Assembly (NCBI GenBank): GCA_964652155.1
Contig: CAZZBK010000001.1
Coordinates: forward strand, 62,001 to 126,000
Source of the DNA: CAZZBK01 sp964652155
GTDB lineage: Bacteria; Planctomycetota; Planctomycetia; Pirellulales; PNKZ01
Direction: 5' to 3'
Length of the DNA stretch: 64,000 nucleotides
In this document: positions 17,221 to 26,514 of the stretch, one piece after another
How positions within the stretch are numbered: the first letter of the stretch is position 1
Layout of the letters: the number at the start of each line of letters is the position of its first letter
Position numbers and translations under genes: made by a program
Notes under the pieces: generated by a model
What the model saw: only the letters and a program-made list of their open reading frames with translations
What the model was told of the DNA's origin: nothing
Database searches by the model: none

Positions 17221-19344
17221 TTACTGGTCTTGGAAGACCCGCGTGACTTCTTCCTTGGTCACGGGAATTTGCAGGTCGGCGCTTTTCACCTGCACCGCAA
17301 TCTTCAAATCTCCCTGCCGAAGCGCCTGGACGCGGACGTGGTAGACGGCCTCGGCTTTGGGAGCCAGTTGGGCCAGCGGCTGGAAGACAAATTGCTGGCC
17401 GGCAAACTCATAACGCGCGGGCCCCTCGGCCGACAGCGGCTTCATTTCTGGCGGCAGCATGCCGAGCACGCTCACGTTTTCGGCCACCTTCGAGCCCTGG
17501 TTCGTCACGCGAATTTCGTAGGTCGTTTCGCCACCCACCTCGATCGGATCTTGCAGGTCGAGCACCTGAAACACGAGCGCGGCGACCCCTTCGACCCGAA
17601 TCACCTCACGCTTTTCGGTCGCGAGCCCGTTCTGAGCGCTGCCCGCAATCCGCAGCGGCATCTCGCCGGCTTCGTTGGCCTGCACGGTGACCGTGACCTT
17701 GCCAACCTCTTTCGCCGGCAACTCTTCGAGCAGCCAATGCACCGATCGCGTCACCGGGTTGAACTGACCAGAATTATTCGCTTCAACAAATTCCATGCCT
17801 GGGGCAAGGTAAGTCGCTAGCGCGACGTTTTGTGCCGGAGCCGTGCCAGGGTTTGACAACGAAATGGTGTACACGCTCGGTCGGTCGAGGAACCGACGTC
17901 GCGAACCTTCGAGTGCCACCTCAAGTGCCGGAGCGACAATCTTCAGCGCGCTCTCTTTCATGGCCTGCAACTGCCCTTCGCCGCGCGCGAATAGCCGGTT
18001 CACCACGTCGCCGGGGCGGACCGCCTTCATGACCAAATCCAGCTCGCGTGTCTCGCCCGGACGCAAGTCCCCCAGCGCGTGCTCAAGCTCTGGGCCGGCC
18101 GGATGTTCCAAATTGACCGGGACCTGTTCCGCAAGCACGACCCCCGTGGCAATGCCCGTGCCGGGGTTCGAGACCCGAATCGACAGCGTGACCGTTTCAC
18201 CGATCAACGCTTCGCGCGGACTGCTCACATCAAGGACCAACTCAGGCCGGGTCGACACGGTTCGATTCGTGCTGGCGACGCCCAAGCGGACCGTCGCCAC
18301 GCTGCCAAGTTCACCCTCGGCGACTGGCAGCACCTCGACGGTCACGGTCACTTCATCGTTCGGCTTGAGTACGCCGACGCTCCAGAGCAACTCACCGCGC
18401 GGTCCGATGTTGGCGCGAGGCGAGGTCGCCACGAGTTGTGTCCCCGCGGGCACCTCATCGCGAATCTCGACATCATGGGCCGCGACCGCGCCAACGTTTC
18501 GTACCGCGATGCTGAACTTGGCGGACTTGCCCACCTGCACCTCGGCCGGAGCGGACTTTTCCACGATCAGTGACGGTGCCTGCGGGCCCTCTTGGTACTT
18601 CGGGCCTGGGCGACCGGTGCCGATATTTGCCGCCGCTGTTTGTGGAGCCGCAGATTGTGGAGCCGCGGTCGGAGTGGAGACTGAACTCGGTACGCTGTAG
18701 CTCGGTGCTGTTGGCAGCGCTGCCGGGCTCGTTTGTGGAGACGCTGGGAGTGGGACTGGGTTGTTCGACGCCGAAGGCAACGGACTCGGCACAGGCACCG
18801 GAGTCGGTGCAGTCGGCTGAGGTGGCGCTGAAAGCTTCGATGGCAACGGGCGTGGTTCGTTCGATGGTTGCGGAGTGGCCGGGGTGTCGCTGGCGAACGC
18901 ATCTGCGGTCTCGTTGGCCGACCCACTCACACGGCGAATCGACGGTGACGAAGTCTCTGCATCGGCCGCGATCGGCGTAACGACCTTGGCGTTGTTCACT
19001 CGCACGCCATACTCGGGTGTACGAACCGCCTCGGGGCCGTAACGCCCAGCTTCCCCCGACGGAGGAAAACTCACCTGGGCACGGTTACTCGGCCGGTAAC
19101 GGTAGTCGCCGTCGGTGATGAACCGGTTCGGATCGCGGGCCGGGTCGTAATCGATCGACGATGGCCCTTGGACCACGGGCAAGGGACGCGCGGGCAAATT
19201 GGCCGGCAACCGTGCCGGTTCAGCCGCCTCGGCCGCATTGGGACCCACGGCGACATTCATGCCACGTTGCAGCAATGAAATGCCTAGCCACACAGTCACG
19301 GCCACGACGCTCACGGTCGTCAAAGCGATCAGCGCGCGTTTCAT
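17221..19344 (-). CDS. DUF11-repeat envelope protein
   Basis: The 707-residue protein has an N-terminal signal anchor (about residues 5-25) and a Pro/Ser/Ala-rich disordered region (about 145-245). About four tandem DUF11-type beta-sandwich repeats follow, starting near 255, 375, 480 and 590. Each has the family's pattern of VRNVG or VSNPG, a VxLxxxxP segment and a WxxGxL-like or equivalent turn. DUF11 proteins are surface or periplasmic adhesive/structural proteins; this one probably sits in the planctomycete periplasm or surface. It is transcribed away from the EboD-like gene and 79 bases before the zinc-ribbon gene. Confidence 0.8.
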   Translation of the reverse strand: MKRALIALTTVSVVAVTVWLGISLLQRGMNVAVGPNAAEAAEPARLPANLPARPLPVVQGPSSIDYDPARDPNRFITDGDYRYRPSNRAQVSFPPSGEAGRYGPEAVRTPEYGVRVNNAKVVTPIAADAETSSPSIRRVSGSANETADAFASDTPATPQPSNEPRPLPSKLSAPPQPTAPTPVPVPSPLPSASNNPVPLPASPQTSPAALPTAPSYSVPSSVSTPTAAPQSAAPQTAAANIGTGRPGPKYQEGPQAPSLIVEKSAPAEVQVGKSAKFSIAVRNVGAVAAHDVEIRDEVPAGTQLVATSPRANIGPRGELLWSVGVLKPNDEVTVTVEVLPVAEGELGSVATVRLGVASTNRTVSTRPELVLDVSSPREALIGETVTLSIRVSNPGTGIATGVVLAEQVPVNLEHPAGPELEHALGDLRPGETRELDLVMKAVRPGDVVNRLFARGEGQLQAMKESALKIVAPALEVALEGSRRRFLDRPSVYTISLSNPGTAPAQNVALATYLAPGMEFVEANNSGQFNPVTRSVHWLLEELPAKEVGKVTVTVQANEAGEMPLRIAGSAQNGLATEKREVIRVEGVAALVFQVLDLQDPIEVGGETTYEIRVTNQGSKVAENVSVLGMLPPEMKPLSAEGPARYEFAGQQFVFQPLAQLAPKAEAVYHVRVQALRQGDLKIAVQVKSADLQIPVTKEEVTRVFQDQ

Positions 19345-19583
19345 ACGAGCAAGTCCTCGCGGACGAAATGAGAAGAAGATGGGGGCGGGTTAAATACCAG
19401 AACCCCGCTCCGCTCGAAAGGGCAGTTGACCAACGAACGGACCGTTTTTCATCGGCGACAGGGGATTTGCCTTCATCTGATAAGGTTGGTAACCTAGGGA
19501 GATACAGCCCGTCGTTTTTCATCCCGCCCGATTGCCTCGCGGAGCGTCAGTCTCGACGTTCCTGGCATGGCCTGTTGATATCT

Positions 19584-20792
19584 ATGACAGCATCTCCGGA
19601 CTCGAATCGCTTCGACGTTTCCTTCGCGGTGCCGTTTGTCCACCGCCTGCGTTTTACCCAAGACGTGCTGGGAGCCGATTCGGGCACGTTGCTCGAACTG
19701 CTCGAGTCCTCGGAGGGAAAACTGCCCCGCGTGCAGTTCTGGATCGACGAGTGTTTGGCTCAGTCGCGTCCCGACTTGAAGCAACGCATTAATGCCTTTG
19801 TGCGCAACCACGGCGACCGCTTGATTAGCACCGGCAACGTGCAACTGGTTCCCGGCGGAGAAATTACCAAGAACGACATTCATATCCTGGAGCGGATGCT
19901 CAAGGTGTTCAACGCGGCCGACCTGGATCGACGTTGCTACGTGGTCGTGATCGGCGGCGGCGCGGTGCTCGATGCCGTCGGGTTTGCCGTGGCGATCGCG
20001 CATCGTGGCCTGCGGTTGATACGCTTGCCCACCACGACGCTTGCTCAGGCCGACTCCGGCATCGGGGTCAAGAACAGCGTCAACCTGTTCAACAAGAAGA
20101 ACTGGCTCGGGACGTTCGCGGTCCCCTGGGGGGTGATCAACGACGCCGCACTGCTCGAGTCCCTGGGCGATCGCGATTTCATTTGCGGCTTTAGCGAGGC
20201 GGTCAAGGTCTCGTTGCTCAAAGACCCCGGCATGTTCACGCGGCTTTGCGACACGGCGGGTGCGATTCGACGCCGCGAGAAGGCCCCGTCACAAACGATG
20301 ATTCGCGAATCGGCGCGTTGGCACTTGCAGCACATCACGCGCGGCGGCGATCCGTTCGAGATGAACGAGGCGCGGCCGTTGGACTACGGTCACTGGTCGG
20401 CCCATAAGCTCGAAACCATGACCCAGTTCGCGCTGCGGCACGGCGAGGCGGTGGCGATGGGCGTGGCGATCGACACGGTGTATTCGTCGCTCGCACACGG
20501 CCTCGATCCGCGCGATGCCCAGCGGGTGCTTGACTGCCTGGCCGATCTAGGCTTCAAGCTGCACGACCCGGCGCTCGATGACGCCGATCTGCTCTTTCAG
20601 GGCATGGAAGAATTTCGCCAGCATCTTGGTGGGCGGCTCACGCTAACCATGCTGCAAGCGGTTGGCCAGCCGATCGACGTACATGCGATCGACCGCGCGG
20701 GCATGCTCGAGGCCATCGAGCGCGTCTCGACGTTTGCCCGCGAGCGCCATGCCGAGACCCAACGGGTCGTGCATCGCGAAGAGCCTAGTTAG
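19584..20792 (+). CDS. 3-dehydroquinate synthase family protein, EboD-like
   Basis: The 402-residue protein belongs to the sugar-phosphate cyclase/dehydroquinate synthase fold. It has the NAD-binding VVIGGGAVLD stretch (Gly124-126, Asp130) and the LPTTTLAQADSGIGVKNSVN stretch. Probable zinc ligands lie in GFSEAVKVS (Glu), DYGHWSAHK (His) and LRHGEAVAMG (His). The pattern DYGHWSAHKLE and the N-terminal FAVPF segment fit the EboD branch better than AroB, judged from memory. EboD usually sits in a cluster with eboA, B, C, E and F; none of these is visible here. The ATG at 19584 is chosen because upstream codons lie in the promoter region of the divergent gene. It overlaps the convergent gene by four bases. 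Confidence 0.85.
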   Translation: MTASPDSNRFDVSFAVPFVHRLRFTQDVLGADSGTLLELLESSEGKLPRVQFWIDECLAQSRPDLKQRINAFVRNHGDRLISTGNVQLVPGGEITKNDIHILERMLKVFNAADLDRRCYVVVIGGGAVLDAVGFAVAIAHRGLRLIRLPTTTLAQADSGIGVKNSVNLFNKKNWLGTFAVPWGVINDAALLESLGDRDFICGFSEAVKVSLLKDPGMFTRLCDTAGAIRRREKAPSQTMIRESARWHLQHITRGGDPFEMNEARPLDYGHWSAHKLETMTQFALRHGEAVAMGVAIDTVYSSLAHGLDPRDAQRVLDCLADLGFKLHDPALDDADLLFQGMEEFRQHLGGRLTLTMLQAVGQPIDVHAIDRAGMLEAIERVSTFARERHAETQRVVHREEPS

Positions 20793-21451
20793 GGGCGCGT
20801 GTATCGCCCGGTGGGCTCGCGGCACAAATTGGCGTCGAGTGTATTCACGCGTTTAGCTTCCATGCCCGGCTCGGTGAGCGAACGCACGTCGGGAACACGC
20901 ACGGTGATTTCATCGCGCGAAATTTGCTTAATCACGTCGACTTGCACGATCTCGATAAAACCGTTCGCGTTCTGGATCGCGGCGTAACGCTTGTTGGCTT
21001 GCAGTTTCAGGACGATGCATCCTTCGACGTTCGCCTGTTCGTAGGTGAACCAGATGCTGCCGTTGGCTCCCGACGGACTCAAATTGGCCAGTCGCGGATG
21101 CGGCTTGTCGGCAGGCGCGGTGAAGCGATGGGCACGATCAACCTTCAGTACGTGGGGCAGGGGCACTTGCGAGCCGCTCGAGGCAATCACGCCGTACCGA
21201 AACGGGGTCCCCAGCCGATTTTCGATGATGACGGTTCGCTTGGCCTCGGCAAACTCGCGCTCATAACGCAGCCGTTGCTCGTCGCGCTCCCCTTCGTTGA
21301 GCAACTCGGCGGGCGCGGGGGTTCGATCGGGTTGCGGCACCATCGCCGTCTGAGAAACGTGGCTGTGCAACTCGAACGGCGCGGCCGACAACGGTCGTCC
21401 AAGGTGCGTTGCCAGGATGAAAAGAGCAGCAACCCATAGCATGCGATTCAT
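20789..21451 (-). CDS. Exported hypothetical protein
   Basis: The 220-residue protein has a Sec signal (about residues 1-24, cleavage near LSAAPF). I recognise no family. A helical, Glu/Arg-rich segment at about 50-75 is followed by a beta-rich part with few conserved-looking motifs and a C-terminus ending in a single Cys-containing stretch. It ends four bases into the convergent EboD-like gene, so the two stop codons overlap. It is preceded by pssA (stop at 21554) on the same strand, about 100 bases upstream. Confidence 0.6.
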   Translation of the reverse strand: MNRMLWVAALFILATHLGRPLSAAPFELHSHVSQTAMVPQPDRTPAPAELLNEGERDEQRLRYEREFAEAKRTVIIENRLGTPFRYGVIASSGSQVPLPHVLKVDRAHRFTAPADKPHPRLANLSPSGANGSIWFTYEQANVEGCIVLKLQANKRYAAIQNANGFIEIVQVDVIKQISRDEITVRVPDVRSLTEPGMEAKRVNTLDANLCREPTGRYTRP

Positions 21452-21553
21452 GTGCGAACCTACGGCATAAAAAGACAGAGACCTGATCTTGTCCGTCTCA
21501 AGTCTAGCTTACGGTTTACGCGCACGGTGAATCGCTGTCAAAACACGAAAATG

Positions 21554-22426
21554 CTAAAAAATCGACTCGTTATGCGGTTTTCGCTGAATCGCTTCCTGCC
21601 ACACGTACCGCAGCGGGCCATACAACACAAACGCCGCGCCGATCATCGGCACCGCATAAGACCGGACGATCATGATCAGCATCAGCACAAAGATCAGGCC
21701 CACCAAGTGCGCAAAGCTGTGCTGTCCGCGAAATGTCTGGTTGACGATATGTGGATACGGGATGCGTGAGACCATCAGTGCCGCGACCAGCAATCCGAAA
21801 AATGGCAAAATCGTTTGCATCCATTGATCGATGCTCTGCGCGTAGCTGAGCGTGTTGGCGTCGTTGCGGAGCGTGTAGAACAAAATGGCGAAGCCGGCAA
21901 TTGAGGCTGCCGCGGCCGGCGAGGGCAAGCCGCTGAAGTTCATGTGGTCGTCTTCTTCGTCGATCTCGGCATTGAACCGCGCCAAGCGAATCGCCGCGCA
22001 GGCCGCGAACGTCGCCGCGATTAGCCAGACCCGCTGCGAGTGCTCGAATGTATAAGTGGGGCAAAGCTTGACCAATAGAAACGCGGGGGCAACGCCGAAC
22101 GTGACGACATCGCACAGGCTATCGAGCTGCGCGCCAAAATCGCTCGTGACCTTCGTGAGCCGGGCGACATGACCATCGAGCGCGTCAAACACCATCGCCA
22201 AAAAAATCAGCCAGCCGCTGAGCATGCAATTGTGAACCGGATCGTTTTTGTCCAACTGCTTGAACATGCCGACCGGACTCGACGGGGCAATCGCGACCGC
22301 CGTGGGAATGTCGGGCGAGGTTGGGGTCTCGACCCGTGCGGCCACGACGATGGCAAAGAACCCGCACACCAAATTCCCCAGTGTGAATAGCGCCGGCAAC
22401 ACGGCAATCGTGCGAAGGCGACTCAT
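21554..22426 (-). CDS. pssA: CDP-diacylglycerol--serine O-phosphatidyltransferase
   Basis: This membrane enzyme makes phosphatidylserine from CDP-diacylglycerol and serine. The CDP-alcohol phosphotransferase signature D-x2-DG-x2-AR-x8-G-x3-D-x3-D is complete: Asp81, Asp84, Gly85, Ala88, Arg89, Gly98, Asp102 and Asp106. About six to eight membrane helices are visible in 290 residues. An insertion at about 28-60, between the first helix and the signature, is somewhat long. Its start overlaps the stop of psd by four bases (ATGA), so the product is handed to the decarboxylase encoded just upstream. Together they give phosphatidylethanolamine. Confidence 0.93.
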   Translation of the reverse strand: MSRLRTIAVLPALFTLGNLVCGFFAIVVAARVETPTSPDIPTAVAIAPSSPVGMFKQLDKNDPVHNCMLSGWLIFLAMVFDALDGHVARLTKVTSDFGAQLDSLCDVVTFGVAPAFLLVKLCPTYTFEHSQRVWLIAATFAACAAIRLARFNAEIDEEDDHMNFSGLPSPAAAASIAGFAILFYTLRNDANTLSYAQSIDQWMQTILPFFGLLVAALMVSRIPYPHIVNQTFRGQHSFAHLVGLIFVLMLIMIVRSYAVPMIGAAFVLYGPLRYVWQEAIQRKPHNESIF

Positions 22427-23403
22427 GATAAACTCCTAGCAAGAGGCTCGTCCGGATACTGAGCAAACACCGTGCTCCCGGCCGAGACGTTTTGTCCGAC
22501 GGAGACCATGACCTGCACGCCCGGTTGATCGGGAATGAGAATTTCGGTGCGCGAGCCGAGCTTGATCATGCCAATTTTTGCGCCGCGCTCGACGACCTCG
22601 CCGCTGCGCAGCGCACAAACAATGCGTCGCGCGAACAGGCCGGCGATCTGGCGCACCACGATCTTGCGGTGCGGCGCAGCCTCTTCCTCCAGTCCAATCC
22701 ACATGCTCTCGTTGAGCAGCACGCTCGTCGGGTTGAGTGCGTTGAGAAACTTGCCGGGCCAATAACGCAAACGAATCACGCGACTGCGCGCCGGGGCGCG
22801 GTTCAGATGCACATTAAAGATCGACAAGAAAATGCCAATCTTGATCGCTGGCCCAGCGATGAATTCATCGAACTCGACTCGCGAGACTTCGGCGATTTTT
22901 CCGTCGGCCGGCGAGACAATCAGCCCCGCTGCGGCAGGGATCGCTCGTCTCGGATCGCGAAAGAATGAAATGACCCAGATGAGGAGGAGCCCCGGAACAA
23001 TCGCCGCGTACACGCTGAACTTCAGGCCGAGCGCAATGCACAGCATCAGCAGCGGAGTCGACATCAGCAGCGTTTCGGCCAACCCCCAGCGAGCCAGCCC
23101 GAGACGCTCACGGTATTGAAACGGATCGTCTGCTGCGGTCCAATCGGCCGTGCAGAGATTGCGGCAGTACTTCAAGTCGCGTGGGTCGAGGATCTCGTGC
23201 GGCGCGCCGTGCTCGTCGCCCGTCCGCTTGGCGGCCATCCTTCGCACATAGCCGCGGCGAAATGTTTTGAGCCACGCTCGGCGCCATTGTCCCCAGGCCA
23301 ACTCGACTTGGTAGCAAAAACCGCCCCCCGGCTGAACACTGGTGATATTCTCCGGCAAGGGCTCGGGCGTGGCGCGTGCTGGCATCGTCTCGGCTTGGCT
23401 CAT
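22423..23403 (-). CDS. psd: Phosphatidylserine decarboxylase proenzyme
   Basis: The 326-residue pyruvoyl enzyme converts phosphatidylserine to phosphatidylethanolamine. The self-cleavage site is in KLGSR, between Gly283 and Ser284, giving a short alpha chain that carries the pyruvoyl group. The FNVHLNRAP segment holds the catalytic histidine, and SPADGKIAEV an aspartate. The first 100 or so residues form a charged extension containing two cysteines before a hydrophobic hairpin (about 108-150), longer than in the short Psd class. It is translationally coupled to pssA and follows the histidine kinase gene by 44 bases. Confidence 0.92.
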   Translation of the reverse strand: MSQAETMPARATPEPLPENITSVQPGGGFCYQVELAWGQWRRAWLKTFRRGYVRRMAAKRTGDEHGAPHEILDPRDLKYCRNLCTADWTAADDPFQYRERLGLARWGLAETLLMSTPLLMLCIALGLKFSVYAAIVPGLLLIWVISFFRDPRRAIPAAAGLIVSPADGKIAEVSRVEFDEFIAGPAIKIGIFLSIFNVHLNRAPARSRVIRLRYWPGKFLNALNPTSVLLNESMWIGLEEEAAPHRKIVVRQIAGLFARRIVCALRSGEVVERGAKIGMIKLGSRTEILIPDQPGVQVMVSVGQNVSAGSTVFAQYPDEPLARSLS

Positions 23404-23447
23404 TCCGGCAAAAAGACACGGGGTGAACGGAGGTTTGTTGAGCCCCT

Positions 23448-24275
23448 CTATCGTATCGGGGCGGACGAGGCTTCGCCAGTTGGCGGTGGTTCGCCGCCGC
23501 TCAATCGCGCCGGCACCGGCAGCGCGATCGAGAATCGCGTCCCCCGCCCCAGTTCACTCTGCACGAAAATGGTGCCCCCATGCGCCTCGACGACCTTCCG
23601 TGTCGTGGGAAGCCCAAGGCCCGATCCGCCGGGTTTCGTCGAGTAAAATGTTTGAAAGATTTTGGCAATCGTCTCTTGGTCCATGCCGCAGCCGGTGTCG
23701 ATGAGATGCACGGCGATGCCGCGCGGGGTCGCTTCGGTGATGACGACCAATTGCCCGCCATCGCTCATCGCCTGTTGGGCATTGAGCACGAGGTTCAACA
23801 ATGCGCCGCGAAACTGTTCGCGGTCCAGTAGCACGAGCGGCAGGTCATGTTGCAGGTAGGGGACGATTTCGATTTTGTGTTCAATGGCTTGCGGCCGATA
23901 GAACTCGATCAACTGCTCCAGTTCTTCGTTCAGATTGGTCGGCACGAGTTTGAGTGGCCGAACGCGCGTGAAACTCAAAAAGTCATCGAGCACGGTTTGC
24001 AGCCGCTGACATTCGCGCTGCACCATTTGCACCTTGGCCAGGGCGCGACGCGTGCGGGGCGAGTCATCCTCGGCCAGGTCTTCGGCCAGCAATTCCATGT
24101 TCAGCCGGATCGTCGACAGCGGGTTTTTGATCTCATGAGCCAAGCCGCCGGCCAACCGCGCGATTTCGGTATAGGCATCCGTCAGCCGCTGATCGACGTG
24201 GTCGCTCGATGAGGAATAGGGAGGATTCATGGGGGGCGTAGCAGTGGCGGTCGAGTTCGGCACCTGTTTATTCAA
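23448..24275 (-). CDS. Cytoplasmic sensor histidine kinase without a recognisable sensor domain
   Basis: The 275-residue kinase has the H-box GGLAHEIKNPLS with the phosphorylated His47. An N-box LLNLVLNAQQAM lies near residues 165-176. The ATP-binding G boxes follow: DTGCGMD, and GGSGLGLPTTRKVVEAHGG near 232-250. Only about 30 residues precede the dimerisation helix, so there is no PAS, HAMP or membrane segment. The subtype resembles NtrB-like HisKA kinases. No response regulator is next to it; the nearest genes on the strand are psd and pssA. Input may come from a partner protein. Its start is divergent from the methyltransferase. Confidence 0.88.
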   Translation of the reverse strand: MNKQVPNSTATATPPMNPPYSSSSDHVDQRLTDAYTEIARLAGGLAHEIKNPLSTIRLNMELLAEDLAEDDSPRTRRALAKVQMVQRECQRLQTVLDDFLSFTRVRPLKLVPTNLNEELEQLIEFYRPQAIEHKIEIVPYLQHDLPLVLLDREQFRGALLNLVLNAQQAMSDGGQLVVITEATPRGIAVHLIDTGCGMDQETIAKIFQTFYSTKPGGSGLGLPTTRKVVEAHGGTIFVQSELGRGTRFSIALPVPARLSGGEPPPTGEASSAPIR

Positions 24276-24433
24276 CTATTCTTCCTGTCTTGGTCGATTA
24301 TTGCTAGTCCCAAGAAAGAACAACCGCTAACCTGGGAGTGACTTCGAACCCATCGAGGGTTGCTGGCCGGCTGCTGACTTCCTGTCGCGCAGCAATCAAC
24401 GAATTCATCCCAAACCGTCAGCAGCTAAAAATC

Positions 24434-25111
24434 ATGGCAACCAATTCTTGGTTGGCGAGAAAGACGCGGCAACACCTACAGCCCTATCTGGTCGAATACA
24501 AGCAGCATGTGGCGCGGGCGCTCGCTGCCCATATGCACAGCGGCTGGAACGTGCTTGACGTCGGTTGCGACGACGGCACCACGGCCGCGCTCATCCAGCA
24601 GCTCCAGAGCGGATTGGAATTCGAGGGGGTCGACATCCAGTCGCTGCGGGCGTGTAAAATTCCACGCAGTATTTACGATGGCCGCACGCTCCCCTTCGCG
24701 GATAACACGTTCGACGCCGTGATGGCTGTCGACATGCTGCATCACACGCGGCATATCGACGTGCTGGTCAACGAGATGGCGCGCGTGGCGCGGCATACGG
24801 TCATCATCAAGGACCATCTGACGACCGGGTTGATGTCGTGGTTGCTCGTCTCGGCCGGGGACGCGGTGACGAATATCCCGTTTGGCATTCCGTGCGCCTA
24901 CAATTTCCCCACGAAGTTGCGTTGGCTCGAATACTTTAGCGCGGCGGGCCTGGAGGTCCAGAACTACGAAGACGACCTCGCGTTGCCCAAGGGCTGCATT
25001 CGTCGTTTTAACCCGCTATTTATTTTGAACAAGATGACTCCTGAGCAGGCCGTTGTTCCCTCGACGAGCACCATGCGTGCGTTGCTGCCGAAGTTGCCCC
25101 AAGGGGCCTGA
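24434..25111 (+). CDS. Class I SAM-dependent methyltransferase
   Basis: The 225-residue protein has motif I VLDVGCDDG (about residues 37-45), an acidic loop VDIQSL ending beta-2, and the later FDAVMAVDMLHHTRH motif (about 93-107), all typical of the Methyltransf_11 group. The ATG at 24434 gives the normal short N-terminal helix; the frame is open back to 24338 but the extra residues are not methyltransferase-like. The substrate is unknown. The Asp-Asp in motif I, where Gly-x-Gly is usual, is common in this group. It is followed about 80 bases later by a DUF1501 gene. Confidence 0.8.
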   Translation: MATNSWLARKTRQHLQPYLVEYKQHVARALAAHMHSGWNVLDVGCDDGTTAALIQQLQSGLEFEGVDIQSLRACKIPRSIYDGRTLPFADNTFDAVMAVDMLHHTRHIDVLVNEMARVARHTVIIKDHLTTGLMSWLLVSAGDAVTNIPFGIPCAYNFPTKLRWLEYFSAAGLEVQNYEDDLALPKGCIRRFNPLFILNKMTPEQAVVPSTSTMRALLPKLPQGA

Positions 25112-25191
25112 CAGGTTATGATCGGAGTGAAATATATGACGCCGCTGCTGGAAAGCGCGTGCGTCGCAATCACTCTCTCGGAACACGCAGC

Positions 25192-26514
25192 ATGTTGGAC
25201 ATTGGCGGATTTCGCGCGCAATCGTGCCAAGGCCTGTCGCGTCGCTCGTTTGTCACGGCCGCTGCATCGCTGGGAACATTGTGGGGCGCGCAGGACACGC
25301 TGGCTGCGGCGGCACCCAAGGCCAAGTCGGTCATCTTCGTGTGGCTCTGGGGCGCGCCGAGCCACTTGGACATGTTCGATCCCAAGCCCGATGCGCCGTC
25401 GAGCTATCGGGGCCCGTTCTCGACCATCGCCACGCGCACACCGAGCGTGCGCTACACGGAACTGCTTCCGCGACTAGCCGCGCGCAGCGATCGCTTCACC
25501 CTCGTCCGCTCGAATCAAACGTCCAAGCCGGGCCATCCCGATGCTGGCAGCGTGGGGCTCACGGGCTTTGAAGACGACAATGGACCGATTCAGCCCAGCT
25601 TTGGTTCGATCGTGGGTCGGCACCGTGGCTATGGTCGGCTGCCCCCCTTCATGGCTGTCGGCAACGGCATTCCGCGCGACGTGGTCAAGATTGTCGATGG
25701 CTACGGTGGCGGACGCTGGGGCAAATCGTTCGACCCTTTTATGGTTCAATGCAGCGACGCCGGCAAGGTCGACATCCCGACGCTCAAGCTGCTCGACGAT
25801 CTGTCGCCACGGCGACTCGATGACCGTCGTCTCCTGCTCGGCCAGATGGATCAATTGCGACGGCAAGTCGATCAGCCGCGGCTGCGCGATTGGCAGCAAT
25901 CATTCGACTCGGCCTATGACCTGCTCGTGTCCGATGCGGCGCGCAAGGCGCTCGACCTGTCGTTGGAAAGTCCCGCGACGCGGGCTCAATTTGGCCATAC
26001 GGCATTTGGTCAAAGCTGCCTGTTGGCGCGGCGGCTCGTCGAGACGGGCGTGCCGTTTGTGCAGGTGAATTGGAGCCAGTACGTCGAGGCGATGACCCCC
26101 AACTGTGACTTCGGTTGGGACACACACATCTACAACTTTGACCTGCTGCCCGATCGACACTGTCCGATCTTCGATCGTGCGTTCAGCGCATTGCTCGACG
26201 ACCTGCACGACCGGGGGTTGCTTAAAGACACGCTCGTGGTTGCGATGGGCGAGTTTGGTCGCACGCCCAAGATCAACGGCAAAGCGTCGCGCGACCATTG
26301 GCCGCGCTGCTATTTCTCGCTCTGGGCGGGTGGCGGCGTGCAGAGCGGTCGCACGATCGGCGCCAGCGACAAATTGGGAGAAGACCCGATCACTCAACCC
26401 TTCACGCCGTTGATGGTGGGCACGACAATCGCCGAGTTGACCGGCATCGGCGCTCAGCAACGGGCCGAATTAGGGGTGCTCGACGGCGGACGGGTGTTGC
26501 ATGAGTTGTTGTAA
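25192..26514 (+). CDS. DUF1501 family Tat-exported protein
   Basis: The 440-residue protein has a twin-arginine signal SRRSFVTAAAS (Arg17 and Arg18) and a cleavage region near 40. The mature part carries the DUF1501 hallmarks: VIFVWLWGAPSHLDMFDPKP near the start and TLVVAMGEFGRTPKINGKASRDHW-type sequence near the end. The alkaline-phosphatase/sulfatase-like fold is known for the family, but its substrate is not. In planctomycetes, DUF1501 genes often sit beside cytochrome-type DUF1553/DUF1549 genes; here the neighbour is a beta-propeller gene, which overlaps it by 14 bases. The ATG at 25192 is chosen to give a compact Tat signal. Confidence 0.88.
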   Translation: MLDIGGFRAQSCQGLSRRSFVTAAASLGTLWGAQDTLAAAAPKAKSVIFVWLWGAPSHLDMFDPKPDAPSSYRGPFSTIATRTPSVRYTELLPRLAARSDRFTLVRSNQTSKPGHPDAGSVGLTGFEDDNGPIQPSFGSIVGRHRGYGRLPPFMAVGNGIPRDVVKIVDGYGGGRWGKSFDPFMVQCSDAGKVDIPTLKLLDDLSPRRLDDRRLLLGQMDQLRRQVDQPRLRDWQQSFDSAYDLLVSDAARKALDLSLESPATRAQFGHTAFGQSCLLARRLVETGVPFVQVNWSQYVEAMTPNCDFGWDTHIYNFDLLPDRHCPIFDRAFSALLDDLHDRGLLKDTLVVAMGEFGRTPKINGKASRDHWPRCYFSLWAGGGVQSGRTIGASDKLGEDPITQPFTPLMVGTTIAELTGIGAQQRAELGVLDGGRVLHELL

